A DNA stretch of 35,178 bases from Candidatus Heimdallarchaeota archaeon. Lineage in GTDB: Archaea; Asgardarchaeota; Heimdallarchaeia; Heimdallarchaeales; Kariarchaeaceae. Positions within the stretch are counted from its first letter, which is position 1, and each line of letters opens with the position of its first letter. The stretch lies in the NCBI GenBank assembly GCA_015523565.1, contig WAKA01000029.1, positions 1 to 35,178 of the forward strand, given 5' to 3'. Below the pieces are notes generated by a model. The model did not search any database and was not told the DNA's origin. It worked only from the letters and a program-made list of their open reading frames with translations. The position numbers and the translations under genes are program-made. Positions 14,893-23,491 of the stretch are shown here, in pieces.

Positions 14893-17370
14893 AGTTCTTT
14901 CAGTTAATCTTGATTGTATTTTTTTGATTGCATTTACATTGAATCTAATTAAGGATTCCCAAAATTCTGCACCCATATAGGGCATCAATGCCATACCAAT
15001 CAATAATATCAAAGCAGGGTTTTGAAGCCTTGGTACTGTAAGTATCATTTTGTTTACAACAAATACGATTGAAATTAGTGCAACAATTTTTGCCAAATCT
15101 AAAATCCAGTGAACAGGATCCATTGAATAGACAATATTTTTCTCTTCATCCCTAACCCAATTGATTGAAAAGTCAAGGTACAGAAAAGTGCAAACTGCCA
15201 ATGCTGCAGCTGTCAAGAAAAAAAATTCCTTTGTTGTGTGTGATTTAAAGAAAAGAGGAGTAACTTGCTGTATCAGGAAAAATAAAATGAGCAAGGGGAC
15301 AGTAAGTACAAAATTTCTAGGTTGAATATCAATTTTTGTAATCGTGGGTAGATTTAGTTTTTCGCTCCAATTCAGCATGACAATTTGTAGACTTAAGGAA
15401 GCAAGAAAGTATGAAAGCATGAAAGATGAAAGGGTAATTATTAACACGTTTCCTTTTATTTTGAGACCTATGAATTCAATAACTGGGTCATTTCTGAAAA
15501 TTGGGAAATTTCCATTCAAAGAGAAGATAAGGATCAATAAATACAGCAACATAATACCAATCTGAAAGTTTTGTATCCTTGATTGAACCTTTTCATCTTC
15601 TGATGAGGATTGAAATGTTTGATCCCATTTCAATGCCTGTAAAAACAATATAAATGAGAAAGGAAGCAAACCTACATTATTGAACAATGCAGAAACAGCA
15701 TCACCATTTGATAATAGACCAAAGAAATACAAGAAAATTGCAATAGTTGAGATGATGGCAAATACGGTAACTAGCACAAGCTCTTTTTCATTCGCTTCAT
15801 CTTTTATTCCATTATTTTGTATTTCATTGTCAGTCTTGGGGATTGGCTTTGGAAGAGTGTCTTCATTTTTTGGACTCGGCCAAATGACCAAAAAGACAGA
15901 AATCGACATCAACAAGAAATTAAAAAGGTTTTTGTCTTGTGGAGTATCTGCAAACAGGGAAACAGACCAGCTAATAACAGCAAATATGAATAATTGAGAA
16001 ACAATCAAAGTCAGGAACATACTCCAATATTTAAAAGATGGTTCCTTAAGCCTAAATGTTGGATCAAAAAATGTGGACCATCCTTTTTTGAGGGCATGTC
16101 CAAACCTGAAATGCAGTGTATTAGGTCGATGTGGAGCCAATGCCAATATCAGGAAAGGCATTAAAAATGGGGTATAATATTTATAGATGCCTCTAGGAAT
16201 TGTACCATGTGCCAAAAAGAAAAACATAGCCGCAAATCTGAAAATGAGGTATGGTTTTTCCTCAATGAATCTATAAGCAGAAAATGCGGTGTATGAAACA
16301 AAAAACAGGGTCAAAACAAATAACAGTTGAGTATTCACAAGTTTCGCCATTTTTGATGCAAATTCATAATCCTCATTTGCCACAATTGATGACACAAGGT
16401 TAGGGGCAATGCCTCCGTTTGACAAAAGATATTCCAAAGAGGGAACCGAGGAGGGCGCGCGAGAAGCCAAAAACAGTTTGATTACATAGGAACGTGGAGA
16501 CACAACAATGTAAGGAAGGGAGAAAAGAAGTGACCAAATGATAAATTCCATTAAAAATGTGAAACCCCTTAGCCAACCATATCGTCTAACCATAAGCATC
16601 AAGGCAGGCATTGCAAAGAGAAGTGGAAACTGTTTAGTCAAGAAACCGAGGGAAAGAATCACAAAGCCCATGCTGTCATGGTGTTCCAAATAGAACCAAA
16701 GATATAGGACACCAAAAAATGTCATTTGAGGGGTATTCAATCCGTAGATATTTGCATAAAACAGAGATATTGGGACAACGGAATGCATCATTCCCAATAA
16801 AAATGCAATTCCATTTCCCGTGTATCTTTTGGCTAGAATGTAGACCAGTACACTTGTCAATGAGTCAAAAATGACATTGGAAACAAGGACAGACTGCCAG
16901 GCATCTAGTCCAAAAAATATTTTCCCGATAGAAATCCAGAGAATGTAAAATGGACCATAGACATATCCACCCATTCTTTCAGGGTAGTAAATAGCAGTGG
17001 TCTCTCCTTCATAGGGGTTCCACCCATATGCAAAGTTGTCCACATAAGGCAAGTAGTACCATGAGAAGTCAACATAACCTTCTGTTTGGATAACTTGATC
17101 TGGTTCCCATCCAAAAAGCCTAGTCAACCAAAAAAACTCAGGATAGCTGTTTTTGAACTCAAAGCCAGAATTGTTGCCAACTGTTTGAATATAGAAGGAA
17201 ATAATAAAAAACTTCAACCAATATGAGACACCAAAAATTATGAGAGCAAAAACCAAATCAGTAAGCCTGTCTTGTCTTGCCTGCTTTTCAACTTTTGATT
17301 GAGCGGGTGTTTCTCGGACAAATTCTACAATTTTAACTATGGATGGCAATCTATTCTTCCAAACACACAT
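14890..17370 (-). CDS. Polytopic GT-C-type glycosyltransferase-like membrane protein
   Basis: A large membrane protein of 826 residues with about 16-20 hydrophobic helices. The N-terminal part looks like a GT-C glycosyltransferase: helix 1 (about 37-62), then an outside loop with acidic residues D101 and D111 in YVDFSWYYLPYVDNFAYGWNPY-like sequence, then GPFYILWISIGKIFFGLDAW (helix 2 start), and many helices after it. GT-C enzymes move sugars from polyprenyl-phosphate donors on the outer face of the membrane. A hydrophilic loop near residue 510-530 splits it from a C-terminal half of further helices. It is last in a same-strand group with an unknown membrane protein and a CDP-alcohol phosphatidyltransferase, which suggests glycolipid or surface glycan assembly. 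Donor and acceptor are unknown. Confidence 0.65.
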   Translation of the reverse strand: MCVWKNRLPSIVKIVEFVRETPAQSKVEKQARQDRLTDLVFALIIFGVSYWLKFFIISFYIQTVGNNSGFEFKNSYPEFFWLTRLFGWEPDQVIQTEGYVDFSWYYLPYVDNFAYGWNPYEGETTAIYYPERMGGYVYGPFYILWISIGKIFFGLDAWQSVLVSNVIFDSLTSVLVYILAKRYTGNGIAFLLGMMHSVVPISLFYANIYGLNTPQMTFFGVLYLWFYLEHHDSMGFVILSLGFLTKQFPLLFAMPALMLMVRRYGWLRGFTFLMEFIIWSLLFSLPYIVVSPRSYVIKLFLASRAPSSVPSLEYLLSNGGIAPNLVSSIVANEDYEFASKMAKLVNTQLLFVLTLFFVSYTAFSAYRFIEEKPYLIFRFAAMFFFLAHGTIPRGIYKYYTPFLMPFLILALAPHRPNTLHFRFGHALKKGWSTFFDPTFRLKEPSFKYWSMFLTLIVSQLFIFAVISWSVSLFADTPQDKNLFNFLLMSISVFLVIWPSPKNEDTLPKPIPKTDNEIQNNGIKDEANEKELVLVTVFAIISTIAIFLYFFGLLSNGDAVSALFNNVGLLPFSFILFLQALKWDQTFQSSSEDEKVQSRIQNFQIGIMLLYLLILIFSLNGNFPIFRNDPVIEFIGLKIKGNVLIITLSSFMLSYFLASLSLQIVMLNWSEKLNLPTITKIDIQPRNFVLTVPLLILFFLIQQVTPLFFKSHTTKEFFFLTAAALAVCTFLYLDFSINWVRDEEKNIVYSMDPVHWILDLAKIVALISIVFVVNKMILTVPRLQNPALILLIGMALMPYMGAEFWESLIRFNVNAIKKIQSRLTERT

Positions 17371-17394
17371 GCATTAAAAAATCATTCTCAATGG

Positions 17395-18261
17395 TCACTT
17401 CTTGTTTTCTATCAATGTTTTTTCGCTTTTTTCGCTGTTTTCCTCTTTTGGCTTGTAAAGGAACTTAATGTTATTTTTTTCAATGTAATTGATTGACACT
17501 TGATAAATCTCTGCAATTATCCATACAGCCATAAACAAATAGGGTATTTCTATATTGTCCCTGTCTAGTATTCGAATATACCTTTGGAATTTGTTTACCA
17601 CCTTGTAAGTATGGTCAAGTCGATAGACTATCTTTTGGTTTTCATCTCTTTTTATGATATGAACTGCTGTTCTTTCAATAAGACCAGATTCATAGTTATT
17701 GGTATTCATTTCAACATTGACAGTCAGGTTTTTGGTTCCTTTTGATGTTTGAATTTGCTGTATGAACTCAATGTTGAAATTAAAGAAGTCAATTGTTTTT
17801 TCAAGATTGAACCTACAGTTTTCCTGTTCACAAATCAAATTCCTGAGAAAATCATTCTCGGTGGTATTAAACGGAAAGGATTCAAGGTCTGTATTATCCC
17901 TTACCAACAACGGTACCATGGAGAAGGATGATGGATATCCATTTTCATTTATTTGAAAATAAAAGATGTAATTGGCGGGTTTGACAGGTTGCACAATAGT
18001 GGAAATTTCACCGTCACTTCCATCAGCAACTACTTCAATTGTGGCAGACTTATTATTTTTATCGATCTTGAAAGAATCCAAATAAAATGTATTGCTTTCT
18101 TCGAATCTAAGAGTGTGTCCCCCAAAAATAGAGTAGCCACTTCGTGTTTCCGTGATAACCCATCCCTTGTCAACATATGGATTAGTGAAAATCAAAAAGG
18201 ATGGTAATACAAATATCATGAAAAAAAGGGAAACGAAAAACAAAATTTTTGATTTTTTCAT
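17395..18261 (-). CDS. Unknown membrane protein with extracytoplasmic domain
   Basis: Unrecognised protein of 288 residues. It has an N-terminal hydrophobic helix (5-26), an extracytoplasmic beta-rich region of about 200 residues with two cysteines close together (ICEQENC, likely a disulfide) and several N-glycosylation sequons, a second helix near 242-258 (YLFMAVWIIAEIYQVSI), and a Lys/Glu-rich cytoplasmic tail. The gene ends 24 nt before the GT-C-like gene, so the two are probably cotranscribed and may work together. A TATA-like attttata (minus strand, about 18279-18287) about 18-26 nt upstream of the ATG suggests a promoter of its own in addition to any read-through from the CDP-alcohol phosphatidyltransferase gene 57 nt upstream. 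Confidence 0.75.
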   Translation of the reverse strand: MKKSKILFFVSLFFMIFVLPSFLIFTNPYVDKGWVITETRSGYSIFGGHTLRFEESNTFYLDSFKIDKNNKSATIEVVADGSDGEISTIVQPVKPANYIFYFQINENGYPSSFSMVPLLVRDNTDLESFPFNTTENDFLRNLICEQENCRFNLEKTIDFFNFNIEFIQQIQTSKGTKNLTVNVEMNTNNYESGLIERTAVHIIKRDENQKIVYRLDHTYKVVNKFQRYIRILDRDNIEIPYLFMAVWIIAEIYQVSINYIEKNNIKFLYKPKEENSEKSEKTLIENKK

Positions 18262-18318
18262 TTATGTATTGTTTATCGTATAAAATTTAATGATTTAGTT
18301 GCAACCCTATTAACAAAA

Positions 18319-18930
18319 CTAAGAAGTTGTTTCCATTCCTTGCAATTTGAGAAGAGAATAAACCTTGACAAACCTGTGAAGGGCGGTTATTGCAGTAAGG
18401 GCCATTAAGACTTCCATAATAACAACTACAGCAATTTCACCCATAAAGTATCCAAAAAATCCAGCCATAAAGAGAAATGTCATGCGTTCTGCACGTTCCA
18501 TAATTCCAATACCAGCAAGGGAAACACCAAGACCTTCACCTCTTGCACGGAGATAAGATACAGAAAAGGCGGCGGCCAAAAGGGTAATTGCCATCAATTG
18601 AGTACCAGAATTTGAAAAGCTTAGAATAAGACCAGTATAGATGGCAGCTTCACCAATCCGATCTGCCACAGAGTCAAGGAAAGCGCCATGGTCTGAAGCC
18701 ATTCCCCTAATTCTTGCAACACCACCATCAAGGGTGTCCATAATTCCACCTATTAAGATTGCGGCGGCGGCAACACCATAGTCGTGGGTATAAAATGCCC
18801 AACCTCCAATAATTGAAAAGGCAAGACCAATCATTGTCAAGAAATTGGGGGTGACGCCTATTTTTGCTAAAAATGCATACACAGGCTTCATCATCTTTGT
18901 TATTGGAGCTCTAAACTGATTTAAGACCAT
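18319..18930 (-). CDS. CDP-alcohol phosphatidyltransferase (archaeal phospholipid head-group enzyme)
   Basis: Integral membrane enzyme of 203 residues that swaps CMP of a CDP-lipid for an alcohol head group. The full family motif is present: D65, D68, G69, A72, R73, G82, D86 and D90 (DTLDGGVAR ... GAFLDSVAD). The four aspartates bind two metal ions and the CDP-lipid. Six transmembrane helices fit the length. In archaea the candidates are archaetidylinositol-phosphate, archaetidylglycerol-phosphate and archaetidylserine synthase. The N-terminal IGVTPNFLTMIGL and a single phosphorylated-alcohol type motif recall the inositol-phosphate enzyme, but this is not decisive. The neighbours downstream are an unknown membrane protein and a GT-C-like enzyme, consistent with glycolipid synthesis. 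Confidence 0.88.
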   Translation of the reverse strand: MVLNQFRAPITKMMKPVYAFLAKIGVTPNFLTMIGLAFSIIGGWAFYTHDYGVAAAAILIGGIMDTLDGGVARIRGMASDHGAFLDSVADRIGEAAIYTGLILSFSNSGTQLMAITLLAAAFSVSYLRARGEGLGVSLAGIGIMERAERMTFLFMAGFFGYFMGEIAVVVIMEVLMALTAITALHRFVKVYSLLKLQGMETTS

Positions 18931-19004
18931 GGATAATCTATATCCATATAATACTTTATGCTATTTAATTGTTTTGAAAATTTTTGGGAATGGTCTTCTG
19001 AAAT

Positions 19005-19022
19005 CTAAAAATTTGAAAAAAC
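19005..19022 (-). terminator. T-run downstream of the coiled-coil operon
   Basis: On the minus strand the sequence after the stop of the 1477-residue gene contains T6 and T5 runs (gttttttcaaatttttag), which could end the large operon before the phosphatidyltransferase promoter. No hairpin was evident. Confidence 0.35.
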
Positions 19023-19055
19023 GTTCAACAATTTCAGGGATTTTTTTACGATATT

Positions 19056-22000
19056 CTACCAACGTGGCATTGCTCTGTATGAACTGATAAGTGTACCCAA
19101 TTCATCAACGAAAATCGGATCTTGGGTAACAATGCCATATGCATTCTTATTTTTGAGAGGAGTTGCAAAGAGGAATTCTTCTCCGTCTCTGCTGGCAATA
19201 ATCATATTCAAGGAAGATGCACCGAATCCTTTTGCCTGGAATTTTCGGAATTGAATATTATTGTCAGATGCCTTCATCTTCTCTATTACTTGAGTATCTC
19301 CTGCGGTGTGGGCAGTAGGATCTGTGACTATGGTGACAGAGGTTCTACGATATTCTTCCCAAAGTTTTGGATCTATCCAATCAACAGTTGGAGTGACAAT
19401 TGTCAAATTGCTTCTTGTTCTTGATATCAAAGCATTAAGATCGGCAATCAGTGCCTCTCTTGTTGCGTCTACATAAGTAGCCTCTACAGTTTTTGGCTCA
19501 AATGCTTGGGCACCTTCTGAAATTTGTCTTAATAGATTCATTGCCTTGCCTGCGGCATCCAATGTTTCAGAAATAACTGAAGGGATTTTTCCAATTGTAT
19601 CTGAAATTTCTTTTCTTCCTGCATTCACAGATTGTTCAAGTTCATTTGTCAAGGTTTGTCCAAACTTTGAAACTTGACCTTTGAGAGTTGTCATAGTTTG
19701 TTCTATTTGGTTATTGACTTCATCAACATGGGATTTGAATCTGTCATTCATGGATCCAAGATCCTTACTTAAACCATCATCAACAATTTTTTCATAGTTT
19801 GCGACGGATTGTCTCAATTGTTGTTCATAAGCAAGAAGATCCTGTGTATTTTTATCAATCAATTGTACTATTTGATCAGACACATCCTTTGATGCCTTTG
19901 AGATGTCATTTTTTGCTTGTGAAACTGCATTGAGGATCAGGTTCTCAACCGTTGCCTGCATATTTGATACGGCACCATTGATTTCCGTTTGAAGGTCATT
20001 TGTTTGCCCTAAAACGAATTGGGATACAGAATCAACGAAACCTACCAATTCATCGATTTGGGCATTGAGTGTGGAAATGAGATTGTCATAATAGGTTCCA
20101 TTGAAATTGGCAATTGAATTTTTGTATTCTTGAAGCCTATTTGCCATTGATTCATTCAATTGTGATTTCAGTGCTTCAATACTGTCCATGAATGACTTGA
20201 AATCATTCACCAATGCATTAGTGACCTCAATAATCTCTTTTGAGGTGGAAACAGCATCCTTGAAGATGCCTCCAACCTTCTTGGATTCAGCATCTGCAAT
20301 TTTCTTGGTATCCTTTTCAAAATTCTTGTCAAGCTTTTCTGCTTGTTTCTTAATATCAATTAATGGCTTTCCTACATCATTGTTCATTGATTTGGCAGAT
20401 GCGTCAATTGCTTTTTCCGCTTTGTCAAATGATTGGGAAAGGTTTGCCAAGGTCTTTTTCAGGTTTTCCTCTTGTGCACTTTTTGCTTGCTCTAAAGTAG
20501 AGGAAAGTGAAGTATTAGTCTCCTCCCTGATTTTTTCCAGTCCCTGATTGAATTCCTCAAATTTGTCTGCAATTTCCTTAAGCCGCGTGTCCGTATCTTG
20601 TTTGAGATTGGTTGTCTCAGTTTGAACACCTTCCTCAATTTCGCGGATTCGTTCGGAGATAATTTTTTCAAGATTTTCAGAGGTTGAATCAGAATGTTTT
20701 TTCAACTGTTCCTTGGTATTTGAGACAACATCAGCAAGGGCAGACCCCATAGTTTCAGAAAATTCATTCATGACAGAAAGTTGCTTTTCCAAGGTTTCCT
20801 TATAGTCTGAAAGGAATTGAGTCTTAATGTTGTTTGTATCTTCCAATGCGGTTGCAACGCTTGAATCCACTTGGGAGTGGGCATTAGTGAAATGAGTGTC
20901 CGCTGTTTCAACAAATTTGTGGAAGGCTTTATCCAATAGGGAAATCAAATTCTCCTGCGCTGCAAGGACGATGTTTTCTTGGGTGTTTGCATCTATACCT
21001 TTTGCAAGGAATTCAGCCTTCCCTATCAAAGACAAGAGAGGTTCACTGAATGTGTTGGCCAGCTCATTTTTCACTTTGTCTTCCATTTCATTTAAAAGTT
21101 CATTGCTTGAACTTGTTATTGAATTTAGAAATGTGGTATGGGATTTATGAACTTCTTGACCCAATTCATTCAATATTGAGCTTAACCTTTCGGTATGGTC
21201 GTTTACGAGCCCTTCTACTTTTTCGACTTCATCTTGAACAGTTTTGCTCAAGGAAGACAAGACTTCCTCTTGGGTGGTTTCTGTATCTTCAGTTGCATTG
21301 CGAAGCATTGTTGCCAGATTTTGGGATAGTTTTTCATAATCTGACATTAACTTCTTATGTTCTTCCAGCTTTTGAATCACAAAATCTTTCTTACCAAACA
21401 TACCCTTGGTATTTTGTTCCAATGCACTCTTCAAATCCAAGAGCATTTTCTGGGATTTAGCTTGATATACTTCGAATTCTCTTTTGAGATTTGATAGTTG
21501 GTCGTGATGGTCATTGAATATTCTTTCAATCTCTTGAGGGAGTTCTTCTCTAATAGTGACAATGTTCAGTTCAAAGTCAGACTTGAACTTATTCAATTCA
21601 TCCTTATTTTTTGAGGAGATTGAGTTCAGGTCATTGTCAAAGGTTTTTAGTCCTGTTTCAGTTTCTTCCTTGAATTTTTTCAAGCTTTCATTTTTTACAT
21701 TCCCTATTGTGGAACTGAAGCTGGAGATAAGTTTTTCACGTGATGCGTTTGCATCAATTTGAAGCTTTTCAGCTTCAGATTTGAAAAGATCCATCTGAGC
21801 TTTTTGTCGGGAAATAACATCTTCCCTTGCAGACTTCATTTCTTGAAAACCAGAATTGATTGCTGTTTCAAATGTATTCTTGGAATTAGAAAGGTCATTG
21901 GAAAGCCTATCCTTCATTTGATTGAGATACTGGGTAATTTTTGTGTGAAATTCGTTTAATTTGTTTTCTGCAACTGTTGCCGCATTTTCAGCTTTTTCTT

Positions 22001-23489
22001 TTGCATCATTGACAAATTCTTCTCTGTCTTGGGTTGCTTTGTCCTCAATTTCGTTCAAGGAATCTGTTACACCAGAATTTAAGGTGTTCATCGCCTCATT
22101 GATTTCACTTTTTGTTTCGTTCAGGAAATTTGTTATGAAATTTTGCAAGGAAGTTAATTCCTTAGTAATGTGTTCAACAGAATTGTTTGAGGCTTCTGTC
22201 AATTGATCTCTGAAGTTGTTGTTATTGGTTTGTACCTCATTGAATTTTTCTTTCAATGTGTCTTGTAATTGGGTATTGAGCTTTTCCAAATCCTTGTCAA
22301 GCTCATTCTTGTTTCCACGGAGGGATTTTTCGATATTTGAATTTGCAGACTTCAGTTCTGACTTTGTCTGGTTCAATATTTTTGACAGCCCTTCCACAGA
22401 TGTTTTTTGGGTTTCATCAATAGCCTTAACCAGTTCTGATTTTATGTTTTGAACATTTTTTGCCAATGATGAATGCAAGTTTGCAATGGCTGATTTTGTG
22501 ATTTCAACAGCTTGTTTTTCTGCATTCTTTGCCTTGTTGTCAATTTCCTTGGTTCCTTCGTTTAAGGATTTCACAGTATTTGAATGGCTTTCCTTGAGGG
22601 ATTCGTGAAATGAGTCAAAGTCTGTTTGTGTTTTTGTGACATAATCTGATGAAAATGTTTCAATTTCATTTGTTAACTGGTCTGATAATGTTTTTGAGTT
22701 ATTATGCAATGTTTGCCTCATTGTTTCCAAATTGGATTTGTTAGGTTCAGCCATACCCTCAATTGCTTGATCAACAACAGTGACCCTCGCATTGACAGTC
22801 ATTCCCAATTCAGTTGCATAATCGATAATTTCTGTTTTCATTTCGTCATTTGTCGTATCAAGCTTGGTTCTATGCGTTTCAATTAGTGTATCTATAGAAG
22901 TGACAGTATTGTTTTTAGTTTCTTGCAGTAACGAGCTTTCTTTGTTCAGATCGTCGGCAATATTTTGAATTGGAGGGATAACTGCCTGCTTTATGTTGCT
23001 AGCAAGATTTTCAGACAGTTTATTGATTGATTCACGTTCCTGATGTGCAAGCTTCAGGAATTTATCTTTTTCCTCTTGATTGATTTGGTCAAGAGACTGA
23101 TTGAAACTAGAAATGGAATTGTCCTTTTCATCTATAAATTTGGTCTTGAATTGGAGTATTTGCTTTTCGGAATCTGACCATATCTGATTTACCTTTTCTC
23201 CAATTTCTCCAAGCTTATTTGACAACCTAGAACTGACGTCCGCCCCCAAAGCAATTTTTGGTGCTTCAGGGATGTATATTTTTGCATTTTCTCCTTTGAC
23301 TGCCAATGACTTTACATATCCTTTGCTTTCCAAGTTGTTCAGGGAATTTTTTACATCCTCAATGGAAACGTCATCCAAGTATGCCGCGACTTGTCCTGCT
23401 GTTCTGAAACCAAATGCAACAAGAACCTCATAGGCTTTTGCATCCAGTTCAGAAAATCCAAGAGTAATTAGATCATCAGAAAGAGCCAT
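19056..23489 (-). CDS. Giant coiled-coil protein with TrmB-type N- and C-terminal domains
   Basis: A 1477-residue cytosolic protein in three parts. Residues 1-80 form a TrmB-family winged helix: DDLITLGFSELDAKAYEVLV, TAGQVAAYLDD, then the recognition region VKNSLNNLESKGYVKSL. Residues about 90-1330 are almost entirely Glu/Lys/Asn/Ser/Leu-rich coiled coil with few prolines, no cysteine and no membrane helix; a continuous rod of this length would be about 180 nm. Residues 1335-1477 resemble the PLD-like effector domain of TrmB regulators (ALISRTRSNLTIVTPTVDW, FLFATPLKNKNAYGIVTQDP), without HKD nuclease motifs. Ordinary TrmB regulators are about 250-350 residues, so a rod has been inserted between the two halves. 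It is last of a packed operon, 2 nt after the preceding stop, with a strong Shine-Dalgarno site. It may tether DNA to another structure, or it may use a TrmB fold for protein contacts. Confidence 0.85.
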   Translation of the reverse strand: MALSDDLITLGFSELDAKAYEVLVAFGFRTAGQVAAYLDDVSIEDVKNSLNNLESKGYVKSLAVKGENAKIYIPEAPKIALGADVSSRLSNKLGEIGEKVNQIWSDSEKQILQFKTKFIDEKDNSISSFNQSLDQINQEEKDKFLKLAHQERESINKLSENLASNIKQAVIPPIQNIADDLNKESSLLQETKNNTVTSIDTLIETHRTKLDTTNDEMKTEIIDYATELGMTVNARVTVVDQAIEGMAEPNKSNLETMRQTLHNNSKTLSDQLTNEIETFSSDYVTKTQTDFDSFHESLKESHSNTVKSLNEGTKEIDNKAKNAEKQAVEITKSAIANLHSSLAKNVQNIKSELVKAIDETQKTSVEGLSKILNQTKSELKSANSNIEKSLRGNKNELDKDLEKLNTQLQDTLKEKFNEVQTNNNNFRDQLTEASNNSVEHITKELTSLQNFITNFLNETKSEINEAMNTLNSGVTDSLNEIEDKATQDREEFVNDAKEKAENAATVAENKLNEFHTKITQYLNQMKDRLSNDLSNSKNTFETAINSGFQEMKSAREDVISRQKAQMDLFKSEAEKLQIDANASREKLISSFSSTIGNVKNESLKKFKEETETGLKTFDNDLNSISSKNKDELNKFKSDFELNIVTIREELPQEIERIFNDHHDQLSNLKREFEVYQAKSQKMLLDLKSALEQNTKGMFGKKDFVIQKLEEHKKLMSDYEKLSQNLATMLRNATEDTETTQEEVLSSLSKTVQDEVEKVEGLVNDHTERLSSILNELGQEVHKSHTTFLNSITSSSNELLNEMEDKVKNELANTFSEPLLSLIGKAEFLAKGIDANTQENIVLAAQENLISLLDKAFHKFVETADTHFTNAHSQVDSSVATALEDTNNIKTQFLSDYKETLEKQLSVMNEFSETMGSALADVVSNTKEQLKKHSDSTSENLEKIISERIREIEEGVQTETTNLKQDTDTRLKEIADKFEEFNQGLEKIREETNTSLSSTLEQAKSAQEENLKKTLANLSQSFDKAEKAIDASAKSMNNDVGKPLIDIKKQAEKLDKNFEKDTKKIADAESKKVGGIFKDAVSTSKEIIEVTNALVNDFKSFMDSIEALKSQLNESMANRLQEYKNSIANFNGTYYDNLISTLNAQIDELVGFVDSVSQFVLGQTNDLQTEINGAVSNMQATVENLILNAVSQAKNDISKASKDVSDQIVQLIDKNTQDLLAYEQQLRQSVANYEKIVDDGLSKDLGSMNDRFKSHVDEVNNQIEQTMTTLKGQVSKFGQTLTNELEQSVNAGRKEISDTIGKIPSVISETLDAAGKAMNLLRQISEGAQAFEPKTVEATYVDATREALIADLNALISRTRSNLTIVTPTVDWIDPKLWEEYRRTSVTIVTDPTAHTAGDTQVIEKMKASDNNIQFRKFQAKGFGASSLNMIIASRDGEEFLFATPLKNKNAYGIVTQDPIFVDELGTLISSYRAMPRW

Positions 23490-23491
23490 TT

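Noticed and set aside
21050-21460. 136-residue plus-strand open frame inside the giant coiled-coil gene
   Set aside because: It is antisense to a continuous coiled-coil frame with a good start and Shine-Dalgarno site; its translation has no domain and a composition expected from the opposite strand of Glu/Lys/Leu-rich coding.
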